From positions 4,090,001 through 4,154,000 of the forward strand of contig JAITYX010000008.1 in the NCBI GenBank assembly GCA_021018815.1: 64,000 nt of DNA. Direction: 5' to 3'. The position numbers and the translations under genes were made by a program. Source of the DNA: Talinum fruticosum. Taxonomy: Eukaryota > Streptophyta > Magnoliopsida > Caryophyllales > Talinaceae. Below are positions 13,890-26,354 of this stretch, one piece after another. How positions within the stretch are numbered: the first letter of the stretch is position 1; every line of letters begins with the position of its first letter. The notes below the pieces were generated by a model that was not told where the DNA came from, made no database searches, and saw only the letters and a list, made by a program, of their open reading frames with translations.

Positions 13890-14860
13890 GTATGAGTAAA
13901 TATTTGATCGAGAGGGTTGAGAGAATGGAGATGTGTCACGTTTGCAAGGAACACATAAGAGTGGTAAAAAATTGATTACACATGCATTGCTCATAATGTG
14001 ATTTATGGGTGTGGTGTAAAGCGACACATGTTGGATGATCGTTATACAATACATCAGTGTACAAAGCGACCATGATTTGCGTAAGAAATTACATGATTCA
14101 CGATTGTTAGAAGTTGTGTAAGCTAAAAAGAGGCCACCATAAAGAAAAGAAAGGGTCAAGATATAATTATTTGAAGTGTCCTAATGCTCAAACCGTTCTA
14201 TATGATTTGTTTTTTTTTTTTTTTTGTTGTTGTGTGTTTTTTGTTCAAGCATACTTGTAGCCCTACCTAACATTTTTTTATTTTTTTATAGCATTTTTAG
14301 AGTATTGGTTATTTGATTGAGAGGGTTGAAAGAATAGATATATATTAGGTTTGCAAGGAACCCATATGAGTGGTAAAAATTCACTATACCTAAATTGCTC
14401 ATAATGTGATATATGGGTGTAGTGTAAAGCGACACATGTTGGATAATCGCTACACACTACGTCAGCATAGAACGCGATTCTGATTTGCGTAAGAAATATC
14501 GTGATGCAAGGTTGTTAGAAGTTGTACAAGCCAAAAAGAGGCCACTCGTATATGAAGGAAAGGGGTTGAGAGAGAATTATTTTTAGCGTAGAACACGATC
14601 AGGCTTATTGGGGTGGATACTTTTACAGCACCAGCACCACCACAAGAACTTCAACCTCCTCCAATTTATGAGCACAAATGTGCCTTATGCAATGCAATAC
14701 TTCGACTCATAAGGCAACATACCGTCATAGAAGATACGAATGCAATTTATATTTTTCTTGCATTGAAGAAAACTTAATGATATGCTATTTATAAAGTACC
14801 TTTTAAAAATGAAGTTGAGAGGATAGATCACTACATTTAGTTGAGCATTATTCTCTTATG
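13890..14860 (+). pseudogene. Two decayed copies of the RING-like gene
   Basis: Two degenerate copies start near 13900 (N-terminal part only) and near 14320 (longer). Both contain the same DNA landmarks in order: a CHVCKE-like stretch, a segment similar to KRHMLDD, a segment similar to ARLLEVVQAKKR, and, in the longer copy, YEHKCALCNA near 14675. Multiple frame changes and stops interrupt them. The C-x2-C pair in HKCALCNA is the expected first zinc pair that the copy at 15.7 kb has lost. Confidence 0.45.
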
Positions 14861-15539
14861 TCTACAGTTTTTTCATGTGTAATTAAATCGAAAGGATATG
14901 TCTTTGTGTCGTTAAATCAGGAAGATATTTGTGATTTATGGAGAAAGTTGCCCTTATCTTTTAGTTGTTAAATGGAATTGTGTCATACTAAGATTTTAAG
15001 TTGCTTCTTTTATTCCCTAATCTAACTTTATTTTTGCAAATGCCTAACGAAGTTATGGATTTTTTCAATGTGTCGTTTGCATTGTTTGCATTTGATTTTC
15101 GCTTTCGTTGTAGCCTTTTGCTTGTCCATTCATTACGTTCATTGTAACAAACTTTTTTAATTGAAATATAACATATATTACATAATATATTATACATAAT
15201 ATATATCGTGTATATATATATATATCAATCAGCTTTTTTGATTGATTGAACATTAAAATCATTTAAAACTGCTCAATAAGTTTTCAGCAAAGCTCATATT
15301 ATTTTTTGTATGTATTTTTTTCTTTCTCATTTATTTTTTTACTAGTTTTTCTATGTTGTGTAGTAATTTATTCTCTATTTTATTGTGCATATTTTACTTT
15401 GTCCATATTTACTAACATGCGTTATGTATTTTTTTTTTTTTTGGCGTCTTTTTCCTTTTGAAATCTATTTGTAATTCTATATCATATCTCGTATTCGCCG
15501 GGCTCCATATTTAATGCTCAAACCCTTCTATATGATTTT

Positions 15540-16080
15540 ATCGAGAGGGTTGAAAGAATGGAGATGTGTCAATTTTGCAAGGAACGCATAAGAGTGGTAA
15601 AAATTAATTATAACCGTATTGCTCATAATGTGATTTAATGGTGTAGTGTAAAGCGACATATGTTGGATGACTACACAATACATTAGTGTACAATGTGACC
15701 TTGATTTACATAAGAAATTGTGTGGTGCACGGTTGTTAGAAGTTGTGCAAGCCAAGAAAAGATCACTGCAAAGAAAAGGAAAGGGGTCGAGAGATAATTA
15801 TTTTAAGTCTACTAAGATACCATTTGCAGACACGATTAGATTTATTAGGGTGGTCACTTTTACAGAACCAGTAGCACCACAAGAGGTTCAACCTCCTCCA
15901 ATGTATGGACACAAATGTGTGTTATACAATGCAGCAGTTCGACTCGATATGGCAATATACCGCCATAGAAGACTGAAGTGCACTTTCTGTTTTTCATGCA
16001 TTAAAGAGGACCCAATGATATGTCTTATTTGCAAAGTACTTTTTACAAATGAAGTTGAGAGGATAGATCACTACATTTAG
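15540..16080 (+). pseudogene. Best-preserved copy of the RING-like repeat gene
   Basis: An open frame of 137 residues (15667-16080) ends in FTNEVERIDHYI. It contains KCTFCFSCI and MICLICKVLF, giving C-x2-C-x2-C and C-x2-C, a pattern like the second half of a RING finger (E3 ubiquitin ligases). The first pair, seen as HKCALCNA in the copy at 14.7 kb, is HKCVLYNA here, so one zinc ligand is changed to Tyr. The region upstream (15540-15666) is homologous to the copies at 13.9 and 14.3 kb but out of frame. The RING assignment rests on cysteine spacing only; I recognise no named protein. The Lys/Arg-rich middle (QAKKRSLQRKGKG) could be basic for DNA or RNA binding. Confidence 0.4.
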
Positions 16081-16660
16081 TTGAGCATTACTCTCTTATG
16101 TCAACAATTTTTCCCATGTGCAGTTAAACCAAATGGATATGTCTTTGCGTCGTTAAATCATAAAGATATTTGTTATTTAGGGAGCAAGCTGAACTTATCC
16201 TTGAGTTGTTAAGTGGATTTGTCTTACTGAAATTTTAAGTTGCTTCTTTTCTTCCCTTGTAGAACTTCTACATCTACAATTGACTGTCATTGTATGTTTT
16301 TAGCACGGTTCTAAGCTATCATCGGTTGGTTTGGGTCTTTGGTCTCTTTACATTTACTTGCCCAAATTTATTGCTCAACTTCATTATATGATTTCATCAT
16401 GCCTTTCATCTTTTGTATCCATGTTCTCTGGTTTATTACCCTTGGTTCTTCATAGCTTTTTTGTCTAATTTGATGGTTGTTTGCCACGATGCTTTTAACA
16501 ATATATGTGTTAATCATTGAATGTACCCGTAGACTAATTTATCAATAATTTTTCTTCTCAAACCATGTATTAGTAAATCAGGATATCAAGATAAAAAAGT
16601 GTCCACTTTAGGCATATATTTCCTCATAATTTCACATCTTTGCTAAAATCATAGAAACAA
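16081..16660. other. Intergenic
   Basis: Sequence between the last RING-like copy and the left edge of the tandem duplication. No frame or repeat structure is recognised. Confidence 0.4.
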
Positions 16661-16849
16661 TCAGTTGGATTTAGGGAAAACCATAACAATAAAGCACACA
16701 AATTATTCATAACTTCACAACATTACAAAGAGTTGAATTTAGGGAAAACACTATCAATAAAGCACATAAATTGTTCGTAACTTCAAAACACTACAAATTA
16801 AAAGTTTAAACAAGTCCGGCAAATTCATAACTTCAAATTGGATTATACA

Positions 16850-17185
16850 ACAATCCAATTATAATAATTAATCAGTGCTCCTTGCATTTTGTTCAAGTAA
16901 CATTTGCAAAATTAAAGTTTTATTAAAATCCAACTTTTTTGTTTTTACTTTGGGCCGTTAAATGAGGCGCATATTCGACCTATGATTTAATCCTCCGAAA
17001 TCTTTGGGTTGGACTCTCAGCCTCAGCCCAAGGCTCGAACGATTCTCCTTCCCTCCAAAGCTGGGTTTTTGTAATTTTTAAGTCGAAGTCGAAATTTAAT
17101 TTAATTCTTGCATATCTTCACCGAGAAGCTGAACCTCCATCCTCCGATCCTCCACTCTCCCCACCGGCCGGCGCCGACCGTCGTG
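16850..17185 (+). promoter_or_regulatory. Promoter and 5' UTR of family gene A, conserved in copy B
   Basis: This stretch is nearly identical to 21930-22231 upstream of copy B. It includes tactttgggccgttaga-like sequence (a TGGGCC site II-type element) and a second GCCCAA about 70 bp further on. Site II elements are common in promoters of plant housekeeping genes; their role here is inferred. No clear TATA box was identified. Confidence 0.45.
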
Positions 17186-20100
17186 ATGGAATTCAACAGA
17201 GTAGATTTCGAGGAATGGGTAAAGCAGGGACTGAAGATCTCCCATGGACTGAACCTCGACATCCTTCCTGACTACGAACTACCCTCTCTACTACCTAGGG
17301 GTCCGATGGCGTTTGCTTTTGTCACCGATAGCGCCGCCGTCTACACTGCCGCATCCGCCAATGTGGAGATGCCGGCCATGATCCCTCTCCCAATGTACAA
17401 GTTCTCTGTCAAAACCTGGGTCATGCCCCACATGAATCGCATGCGCTTCAGCTACATGGCCACTTGGCGTGTCCGCTTCGTCAAGCGCGGCCATGTCTGC
17501 GACATCTTTATCGCTGTTCCTGCCCCAGCTGCCTCCGGCTACCTAGTTTGTTTTTCGTTTCCTTTGCTATCTATGATCGTTAAATTTCTCGTGCCTGGTG
17601 GAAATTGATTTAATTCCTTTTTGTTCCCTCTTCCTAGGGCGTACTCAATAATGTGAAAATTGAAATCCCTGACTGCTCCATAGATGTCAAACTTTCTTCC
17701 ATGCCTGCGCCTACTATGCTTGAGGATGTCTATTTCATTGAAAGGGATAAGGTAAATAGTAAATACACCAGTTTTCTCTATCTATTTATTTTCACGATTT
17801 ATTCGTTTTCATCAAAATTCCAGGTTGACGGAGGAGCAGAAGTGTGCGCCTATCTCTCCTTTCATGTGGACATGTTTCCATCGCCCTCTGGGGTTTTCTC
17901 CTTCAATATCCCTCTCTGCTTCCAATTCTATGCCAAGGGCTTCCTCGGAGTTGGAGGGAAGCCGCTGCAGCGCCCATGCTTCTTTCTAGAGACACCCTTC
18001 TCAGCATCTCCCTTCAAGATCAAACTCTACATTTCGACCAAAAAGGGTCAAATTATCAGTGACTGTTCCTACAATTTTCCACTCCAGGTATCCTTGTTAC
18101 ACCTGTGCATTGCCATTATATGCTAAGTTCATGATTATAAGTTACAACCCAGTGCAACGGAAGAGATAATTAACGTGCATTGCCAACATAGGCTAAGTTC
18201 ATGATTATAAGTTTTAACCTAATGAACGGGATGGATAATTAAAAGTTCAGGGCTATGAGAACCTTTGAGCTACCGCTTATATGGGAGTTCTAATGTTAAT
18301 TCTTGATGAATAAACATATCATATTAGAGTTTAGATGGAGAGAGATACAGGGAAGGACCGGTCGGTCTCTGGCAAATATGGTCAGTGCCCCCTCCCTATA
18401 ACCTCGACAATGCACTTGGTACTTGCCTCACTCCTTGGCCCTCCCAGCTCCCAATATTTCTTTTCTTGTTTCTCTTGTCATACTTCCAGCAGCCTCCAGT
18501 TGGCTAAGGCTCAGTGACACGCATCATAGTTAACGAAGAACTGAGAGCATACGAGCAATAGAGAGAGAAGTAAGAGAGAGAAATCAGAGGCAAAAATTTT
18601 TATCATGTAAAAAAGTGTCTGATTTACATCATCCTCACGTATATATGTACCCAGCTGAGCTATTTGCAAACCGAGTAACAAATTGAAAGGTATTAACAAA
18701 TATCTGTAACCAATTGAAGCCTGCTGCTGACTAATTCTGACTAAGAATGGGATAAATTAGTTGCTCATATTCTACAGCCCCTCCCCCAAGTGGGACTTCG
18801 GGAAGCAACAAGGCACAACTTGTTGGTGAGCTGGTGATGGCTTCAGCATGATGTATGCTAGCTGAGATTTGGAACTAACAAGAACAATTTGTAGGAAGTA
18901 GAAGCCCTGCCTGAAGATGATCTTTCACATAATGACAATCAATATCCAAATGTTTTGTTCTGTAATGAAAAACAGGGTTAGTTGCAATATATTATCACAA
19001 TATAGGGAGATAGGATGCTGTACTGGAATCTGCAAATCCTTGAGCAAGACTGCAATCCAAACTAACTCACTTGTAGTTTCAGACATAGCCTATATTCAGG
19101 CTCAGCCGAGGACTTGATACAGCCCTTTGTTTCTGTCTGTTGAATAAACACCTTCCCCAATTTGCATCAGTATATGCACAGAGCGGCATATTATTGTTGG
19201 CAGGATAAAATAGGCCCAAATTGATAGTTCCCTCAAGATATCTCAACAAGTGTAAGGATGCATCCATCTGTGGCTTCCTTGGTTGATGAACAAATTGGCT
19301 AAGATGTACATAATATTCAGATAGAGCAATCTCCCAACTAATCTCCTAAGATACCATGAAGAACAGAGAGCATACGAGCAATAGAGAGAAAAGTAAGAGA
19401 GTGGTATTGGAGGAGAAAACTTTTATTATGTGCAAGAGTGTCTACTTTACATCATCCTCAAGTATGTATGTACACAGCTGAGCTATCTACAAACTGACTA
19501 ACAAATTGCAAGATAATAACTAATATCTGTAACTAATTGAAGCCTGATGCTGACTAGGATATGATAAATTAGTTGCTCATAATCTAAAGTCAGCTTCCCT
19601 TGTTGCTGGTGTGACCCATCTGAAATATTATTCTCCATGCCCTGTTTTTCACGTAATTTACGAAGTCATTACAGAAAGGCTTGTCTCAGCAATGGGAGTC
19701 AACACTCAAACATCCTCATAGAGCTTATTGAAATGGACGGCTAACAATCATCTCCAAAAGATGGCAACAGTTTGACTTTGAGTGATGACGTGCTTCTTAG
19801 ATGCATAAGTTTGGATGTAGGAATTTGTGAAATTAGGCATCAAAAGCTTATGTTACTGAGGAATCGGAACATTGTGGCCATCACTAGTGTCAGCGATTCC
19901 ATACATTCTCACTTCACCGTCTTGCAGTTTACTTTGTTTGCATGTCTTACTATTGGTAGAAAATTTTGTGTGACCTAGCTATTTTAACCGTGTGTTGTTT
20001 AGTTTGATTAACACCAAAACTTCATCCAAATATTTGAAGGCCATAATGCAGAACGAAGACTGTCTCATTTTGTTACAAGAGTTGGAGGGTCCTGACGTGG

Positions 20101-21102
20101 AATGGCCAGAGGCGATCTTCACCTGCAGCGTCAGTGTAAGTCTATCTACCAATTTCCAGATTTACCTACCCTGTTTTGTTCATAGATGATCTTCCTTTCT
20201 TTATAGATGCTTCTGTCTCTATTTGTAGTTGGGTTGGTCCATGCAGATATGCTGATGATTCTCTTTTTATTAAGATTTTTTCCTGATTCTTGGGGGAGGG
20301 GGGAGCGAATCCATTGCATTCGTTAGGGAGATCGAAAATATCTGCATACAGATTGAAAAGATTAACTACATTAGCCCGCACGGACAAAACAAAGACACTC
20401 TGGCTATTGAAATTGCCCCTTGGCTTGCTTTTGACTTAAACTACCTTTTTACAGCTCATATTTGCCCCTTGTAATTAGACTATTCATTCTCATCAGATGC
20501 GTTGGCTTTAGATTGACATCATATTTCTAGTTTTTTTACGTTTTGAATGGATTGGATCATTTTTTAACCAGTGTAATTGCAATTGTAATGATCAATGTCA
20601 TATGGGAAGTGACGTCTTTGTTGGTTGATTATGCACCTAACTCCTAATTGCACTACGGTTTCCCCGGGGGTGGTGGTGGTGACATTTTTCAGAATTTCTA
20701 GGCGACTTACATGTGGGTCGTAACTCCTACTGGGAAAGGTTTTTGTTTCTTCTTCTTCTTCTTCTTCTCTCCTCATGTGTGTGTGCCTTTTTTTTGTTTT
20801 GGGGGGAGGGGGAGTGGTTGGGGGCTTGGTTGGATTTTGAGGTGTCTTATTATTGCTTATACAAAAGCTGCTGAAGGCGTTGCTGGAGCTGTTCAAACAA
20901 GGATGGGGGAGGGGGGCTTCTATATGGGCACTAGGGTTTCTACCGTTGTTGCTTCTTCATTTCAATCCCTTGCCTTGCCCCTACAGACTTACCATCGTGG
21001 TCGTATTTTTAGAGTAAATGTGTAATGGAAATAGTACTAATTTTGTTGTGCTCATTTTGCAAAATGCAGTACGTAGATAAAAAAGACACCAAATGTGATT
21101 GA
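17186..21102 (+). CDS. Unknown family gene A: uncharacterised plant protein, 5 exons
   Basis: I do not recognise this family. Exons deduced by comparing five copies in this window: 17186-17545, 17638-17751, 17824-18087, 20040-20135 and 21070-21102, all phase 0, giving 288 residues. Exon 1 starts MEFNRVDFEEWVKQGLKISH and ends in IFIAVPAPAASG; shared landmarks are IPLPMYKFSVKT, TWRVRFVKRGH, VKIEIPDCS (exon 2), GVFSFNIPL and DCSYNFPLQ (exon 3), and LILLQELEGP (exon 4). The alternating hydrophobic pattern suggests mostly beta strands; no signal peptide or membrane helix is seen. The start ATG is the first in frame and matches the starts of B and E. The last exon ends early (KDTKCD then TGA), whereas copy B reads 24 residues further, so the tail here is truncated. 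Intron 3 carries a copia insertion. Confidence 0.65.
18534..19588 (-). mobile_element. Internally deleted Ty1/copia element with two LTRs, in intron 3 of gene A
   Basis: Two direct repeats of about 240 bp (18534-18776 and 19357-19588) flank a 580-bp core. On the minus strand the 5' LTR ends ...GTTCTTCA and is followed at once by TGGTATCTTAGGAG, close to the copia primer-binding site TGGTATCAGAGC. Before the 3' LTR lies the polypurine tract CTTGGGGGAGGGGC, and the LTR then begins TGTAGAATATG. The core keeps only an RNase H fragment (19079-19267: DASLHLLRYLEGT, YTDANWG). The five bases on each side (GTTAA, GTCAG) are degenerate copies of GTCAG at the empty site in unit 2 (about 23481). Gag, integrase and reverse transcriptase are gone, so the element cannot move by itself. 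Confidence 0.85.
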
Positions 21103-21376
21103 CCAACAAGTGAAAAGTGGAACTATCAGAGAAGAGAATTTATCTCGGACCAATGACTTTCTGATAATATTTTTATAATTATGGTGTAGCTCTGCTTTGG
21201 TAAATATTCAGTTTCACTAACTGCTGGCCTTGTAAGTAACGATGCAATTATCTTGAAGTTCTAGGATTGGAGTCCTGAGGGCATAAAGCAATTGACATGT
21301 TGACAGTATATGGTTGCTGGTGTATTAACGTAGGAGGGTAACTTCACTCTTTACATGTTTTATCCTGTGATTTTTG

Positions 21377-21401
21377 CTCTCTCTCTCTCTCTCTCTCTCT
21401 C
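21377..21401. repeat. (CT)n microsatellite
   Basis: About 12 CT units downstream of the stop of gene A. The corresponding place in unit 2 (about 30170) lacks the repeat, so it arose or was lost after the duplication. Confidence 0.9.
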
Positions 21402-21806
21402 GTTTGAACTTGCCTGCATTCTTCTTTGCATAATTTTTCACATGGATAAGTAGATCTTTAAACAATTAAATTTTCATACAAGTTATGCATGGACAAGTAC
21501 ATTTTTAAACAATGTGAATGAGGGAATATATGTTAACATGACACTCCGGTCTTACTATCATTAAAATTGGTCTGTTTTATTGATTTTATACTTTGATATA
21601 GTAAATAAAATTTTTAAGAAAAACACTAATAATTAGTTGAGTTCGAGTCAAGCACTAACAATAAAATACGTAAATCGTTGAATAATTTCATAACACTAAA
21701 AATTGAAAGTTTAAAGCAATACATTTCAAAACACTAATGGCAATCATCGGTGGGTATGACGCAATTCATAACTTTAAATTGGACAATAATTTAATAATAC
21801 AATAAT

Positions 21807-21811
<5 letters not shown>

Positions 21812-21879
<68 letters not shown>
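21812..21879. repeat. (AT)n microsatellite
   Basis: About 33 AT units upstream of gene B. The matching place upstream of gene A (about 16850) has no such tract, so it expanded after the duplication. Confidence 0.95.
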
Positions 21880-21883
<4 letters not shown>

Positions 21884-22231
21884 AAATCCACAATCGATTA
21901 TCTTTATATAATAATTAATCAATGCTCCTTGCATTTTGCAAGTAACATTTGCAAAATTAAAGTTTTATTTAAAAATCCAACTTTTTTGTTTTTACTTTGG
22001 GCCGTTAGATGGGGCGCATGTTCGACCTATGAATTAATCCTCCGAAATCTTTGGGTTGGACTCTCAGTCAGCCCAAGGCCCGAATGATCGCTCCTTCCCT
22101 CCAAAGCTGGGTTTTTGTAATTTTTAAGTCGAAGTCGAAATTTAATTTAATTCTTGCATATCTTCACCGAGAAGCTGAACCTCCATCCTCGGATCCTCCA
22201 CTCTCCCCACCGGCCGACGCCGACCGTCGTG

Positions 22232-24903
22232 ATGGAATTCGACAGAGTAGATTTAGAGGAATGGGTAAGGCAGGGACTGAAGATCTCCCATGGACTGAAC
22301 CTCGACATCCTTCCCGACGACGAACTACCCTCTCTACTACCTAGGGGTCCGATGGCGTTTGCTTTTGTCACCGATAGCGCCGCCGTCTACTCCGCTGCAT
22401 CCACCACTGTGGAGATGCCGGCCATGATCCCTCTCCCAATGTACAAGTTCTCTGTCAAAACTCGGGTCCTTCCCCGCATAAATTGCATGCGCGTCAGCTA
22501 CAAGGCCACTTGGCGTGTCCGCTTCGTCAAGCGCGGCCATGTCTGCGACATCTTTATCGCTGTTCCTGCCCCAGCTGCCTCCGGCTACCTCGTTTGTTTT
22601 TCGTTTCCTTTGCTATCTCTGATCGTTGAATTTTTCGTGCGTGGTGGAAATTGATTTAATTCCTTTTTTTTCCCTCTTCCTAGGGCGAACTCACTAATGT
22701 GAAAATTGAAATCCCTGATTGCTCCATAGATGTCAAACTTTCTTCCATGCCTGCGCCTACTATGATTGGGGATGTCTATTTCATTGAAAGGGATCAGGTA
22801 AATAGTGAATACACTAGTTTTCTCTATCTATTTATTTTCATGGTTTTTTTGTTTTCATCAAAATTCCAGGCTGACGGACGAGCAGAAGTGTGCGCCCATC
22901 TCTCCTTTGATGTGGTGTTGTTTCCATCGCCCTCTGGGGTTTTCTCCTTCAATATCCCTCTCTGCTTCCCATTCTATACCAAGGGTTTCCTCGGAGTTGG
23001 AGGAAGCCGCCGCAGCTCTCATGCTTCTTTCTAGATACACCCTTCTCGGCATCCCCTTTCAAGATCAAGCTCTACATTTTTGCCAAAAAGGGTCAAATTA
23101 TCAGTGACTGTTCCTACAATTTTCCACTCCAGGTATCCTTGTTACACATGTGCATCGCCATTGTATGCTAAGTTCACTATTATAAGTTCATGATTATAAG
23201 TTTTGACCTAATGAACGGGATGGATAACTAAAAGTTAAAGGCTATAAGACCCTTTGAGCTACAACTTATATGGGAGCTCTAATGTTAAATTCTTGATGAA
23301 TAAACTGTTGCGTATGTCAATAGAACCTCGACAATGCACTTGGTCTTCGTCTTTCTCCTTTGTCCTCTCAGATTCTAATATTTCTTTTCTTGTTTATTTA
23401 GTCATACTTCCACCAGCCTCAACTTAAGGGCCACTAATAGTGTCTCTTTGTTAGGCTAAGTCTCAGTGACACCCATCAGAGTCAGCTTCCCTTATTGCTG
23501 GTTTGACCCACCTGAAATATTGTTATCTCTGCCCTATTTCTTTCTCCTTTTTTTTTGTAATTTACAAGGTCATTACAAAAGGCTTGTTTCAGCAATGAGA
23601 CTTAATACCCAAACATCCTCATAGAGTTTAATGTGAAATTAGACAACCAAAACTTATGTTATTGAGGAATCGGAACATTGCAGCCATCATAAGTTAGGAT
23701 ATATTCCCACTTCACCCTCTTGCAGTTTACTTTGCTTTCATGTCTTACTGTACTTATTGCAGAAAATTTCCACGTGACCTAGCTATTTCAAGTGCATATT
23801 CTTTAGTTTGATTAACACCAAAACTTCCTCCAAATCTTTGAAGGCCATAATGCAGTATGAAGAGCGTCTCATTTTGTTACAAGAGTTGGAGGGCCCTAAC
23901 GTAGAATGGCCTGAGGGGGTCTTGACGTGCAGCGTCAGTGTGAGTCTATCTACCCATTTATACGATTAACCTACCCTGTTTTGTTGATAAATGATCTTCC
24001 TTTCTTTATAGATGTTTTTATGTTTCTATTTGTTGTTGGGTTAGTCCGCGAAGATATGCTGATGATTTTTTTATTAAGATCTTTTCCTGACAGAAAGAGG
24101 GGAGGGGATCCATTGCATTTTCTTTAGGGGAGATAAAGAATATCTGCATACAGATTGAAAAGACTAAGTACATTAGCCCTCACTGACAAAATAAAGACAC
24201 CCTGGCAATTGAAATTGCCCCTTGGCTTGCTTTCAACTTGAATACCCTCTTATGGCTCATATTTCTCCCTTATAATTAGACAAGTCATTCTCATCAAATG
24301 CGTTGGTTTTAGATTGACATATTCTTCTACGTTCTGAATGGATTGGGCCATTTTTTAACCTATCTAATTGCTTGTAATTATCAACGTCATATGGGGAGTG
24401 ATATCTTTGTGGCTGATTATGCATTTATGCACCTAACTCCTAATGGCACTAGGGTTTCCTGTGGAGTGGGGTGGGGGTGGGGGTGGGGGGTGACATTATG
24501 TCAGAATTCCTAGATGAGTTACATTTGGATCCTAACTCTTAATGGAAAAAGTTTGTTTCTTCTTCTCCACACCCCTCTGCGTGTGTGTGTGTGTGTCTTT
24601 TGGGGGCAGGGGGTTGGAGTGTCTTATCATTGCATACATTGAAGCTGCTGAGGGCGTTGCTGAAACTTTTCAAACAAGGATGCCCCGGGGAGGGGGAGGG
24701 GCTCTATATTGGCACTAGGGTTTCTGCTGTTGTTGCTTCTAGTGTAAATGTGTAATGGAAATAGAACTAATTCTGTTGTGCTCATTTTGCAAATGCAGTT
24801 CGTGAATAAAAAAGCCACCAAATGTGATCGTCCAATGAGTGAAAACGAGATGTCGGAACCACCAGAGAAGAGAATTTGTCTCAAACCAGTGACTTTTTTA
24901 TGA
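22232..24903 (+). pseudogene. Unknown family gene B: tandem copy with a 1-nt deletion in exon 3
   Basis: Exons match gene A one for one: 22232-22591, 22684-22797, 22870-23132, 23844-23939 and 24799-24903. Exon 3 is 263 nt against 264 in A. The lost base is a G near 23002-23003, where A has GGAGGGAAGCC and B has GGAGGAAGCC. The frame then runs into TAG within about a dozen codons. Exons 1, 2, 4 and 5 are open. Exon 5 gives the fuller family tail: a Lys-rich start FVNKKATKCDRP and the end EPPEKRICLKPVTFL with TGA at 24901-24903; copy A is cut short here. The deletion falls in a G-run, so a base-call error is possible. A MULE begins 14 bp after the stop and would separate the gene from its 3' UTR. 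Confidence 0.65.
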
Positions 24904-25879
24904 TATGTTATAATTAGGGTTATTGGATTAAAATAATTCGTACTTTGAGGATATTGACAATTATATATTGTATTTTAAAGTTGAATATCCGATCACTGTA
25001 TTTAGAGGGTATTTAATATTTCTAAACTACCATCGAGTTTACCGGTGGCGTAGTCGGTTTTCGATGACGTGTCGAGTGGAGAAAACTTAAATGACTATTT
25101 TGCCGGTTCATTAAACCACCTCCTCCCTCCCTCATTTATTTTTTGACACACTCTCTCTCCTCACACTCTTAGTAATTATAGCTCTCGGGTCTTTTGGGGT
25201 CTCTCCTCACCTTCTTTCACCCTCTTAGCTTCTTTCATCGGTGTGAAAATCTCTCCACAACAGATGTTATATCGTCCCTCCAAGAGTTTGATAAACAAAT
25301 CCAAGTGAACCATCAATCATCAATAAGATCTAGAAAGAAAATTGGTAACGAAATAAATTCCCATGAAAATGAGCTGTGATTGGATCTTTCAATCTTTTGC
25401 ACAACGAAAATTCATTCCTCCCAAGTTTAATCAAAGAAGGAAGCAGTGGATCACCAAAAAGTTAGTAGCCGCTTCTTAAACAAATTTGTACAATCCAATT
25501 AATTTCGAGAATAATAAATCCATTCCACAGCGTACCATTCAATCTCCCTGTATACATCCAAAAGAGCAACCTACTTCTATGCCAATTCTAAACGACTGAA
25601 GAGAACAAACCAAGCCTAATACCAGCAGATCCACTGAAATTCATCCATCTCGTATCCAATCCTCTAAAATCCACCCATTTGGCCCGTTTGGTATGCAAAA
25701 TTGGAATGGAATGAAATCAAGGAATGATACATGAGAGATTAGGTATGGAATTTGAATATTCTTTTCAAGTGTTTGGTAGAGAACGGGAATGGAATCAAGT
25801 TCCAGTTCGTGTTGTTTGGTTGTTAATCATGGCATAAAATTAAAATTATTTTATTTTTTAAATTATTTTATATAATTAT

Positions 25880-25945
25880 AAATTATTATTATTATTATTA
25901 TTATTATTAATAAATATTATTATTATTATTATTATTATTATTAAA

Positions 25946-26005
<60 letters not shown>

Positions 26006-26030
26006 CATCATCATCATCATCATCATCATT
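25880..26030. repeat. (ATT)n / (ATC)n compound microsatellite
   Basis: Long runs of ATT interrupted by AAT-type breaks, ending in eight or so ATC units. It lies inside the Harbinger-like element; such tracts are unstable and may be collapsed in assemblies. Confidence 0.9.
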
Positions 26031-26354
26031 TGATTCAATAAAAGTTGAAGCTCGTTAACATATTTGTTGATATTAAGTCTTATATTTATTTAATTTTTTT
26101 AATTAACTATCTTGTAATTTTTTAATAATTAACAAATTTTATTTATAATTTTTGGTAAACCTATTTTCAAACCGTAATGTTCTATCAAACAATATGAAAA
26201 AAATTATATATAATAAATAAATAAATAAATAATAAAAAAATAACAAAAAAATACCCCAACCTAATAACAAAAATAATAACAACAACCAAAATAAGAACAA
26301 CAACAATAATAATAATATAGCAAATAGGTTAATTTTTTTTAATAATTATAAAAC

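Noticed and set aside
13791..14159. 122-residue frame on the minus strand
   Set aside because: Antisense of the decayed RING-like copies on the plus strand.
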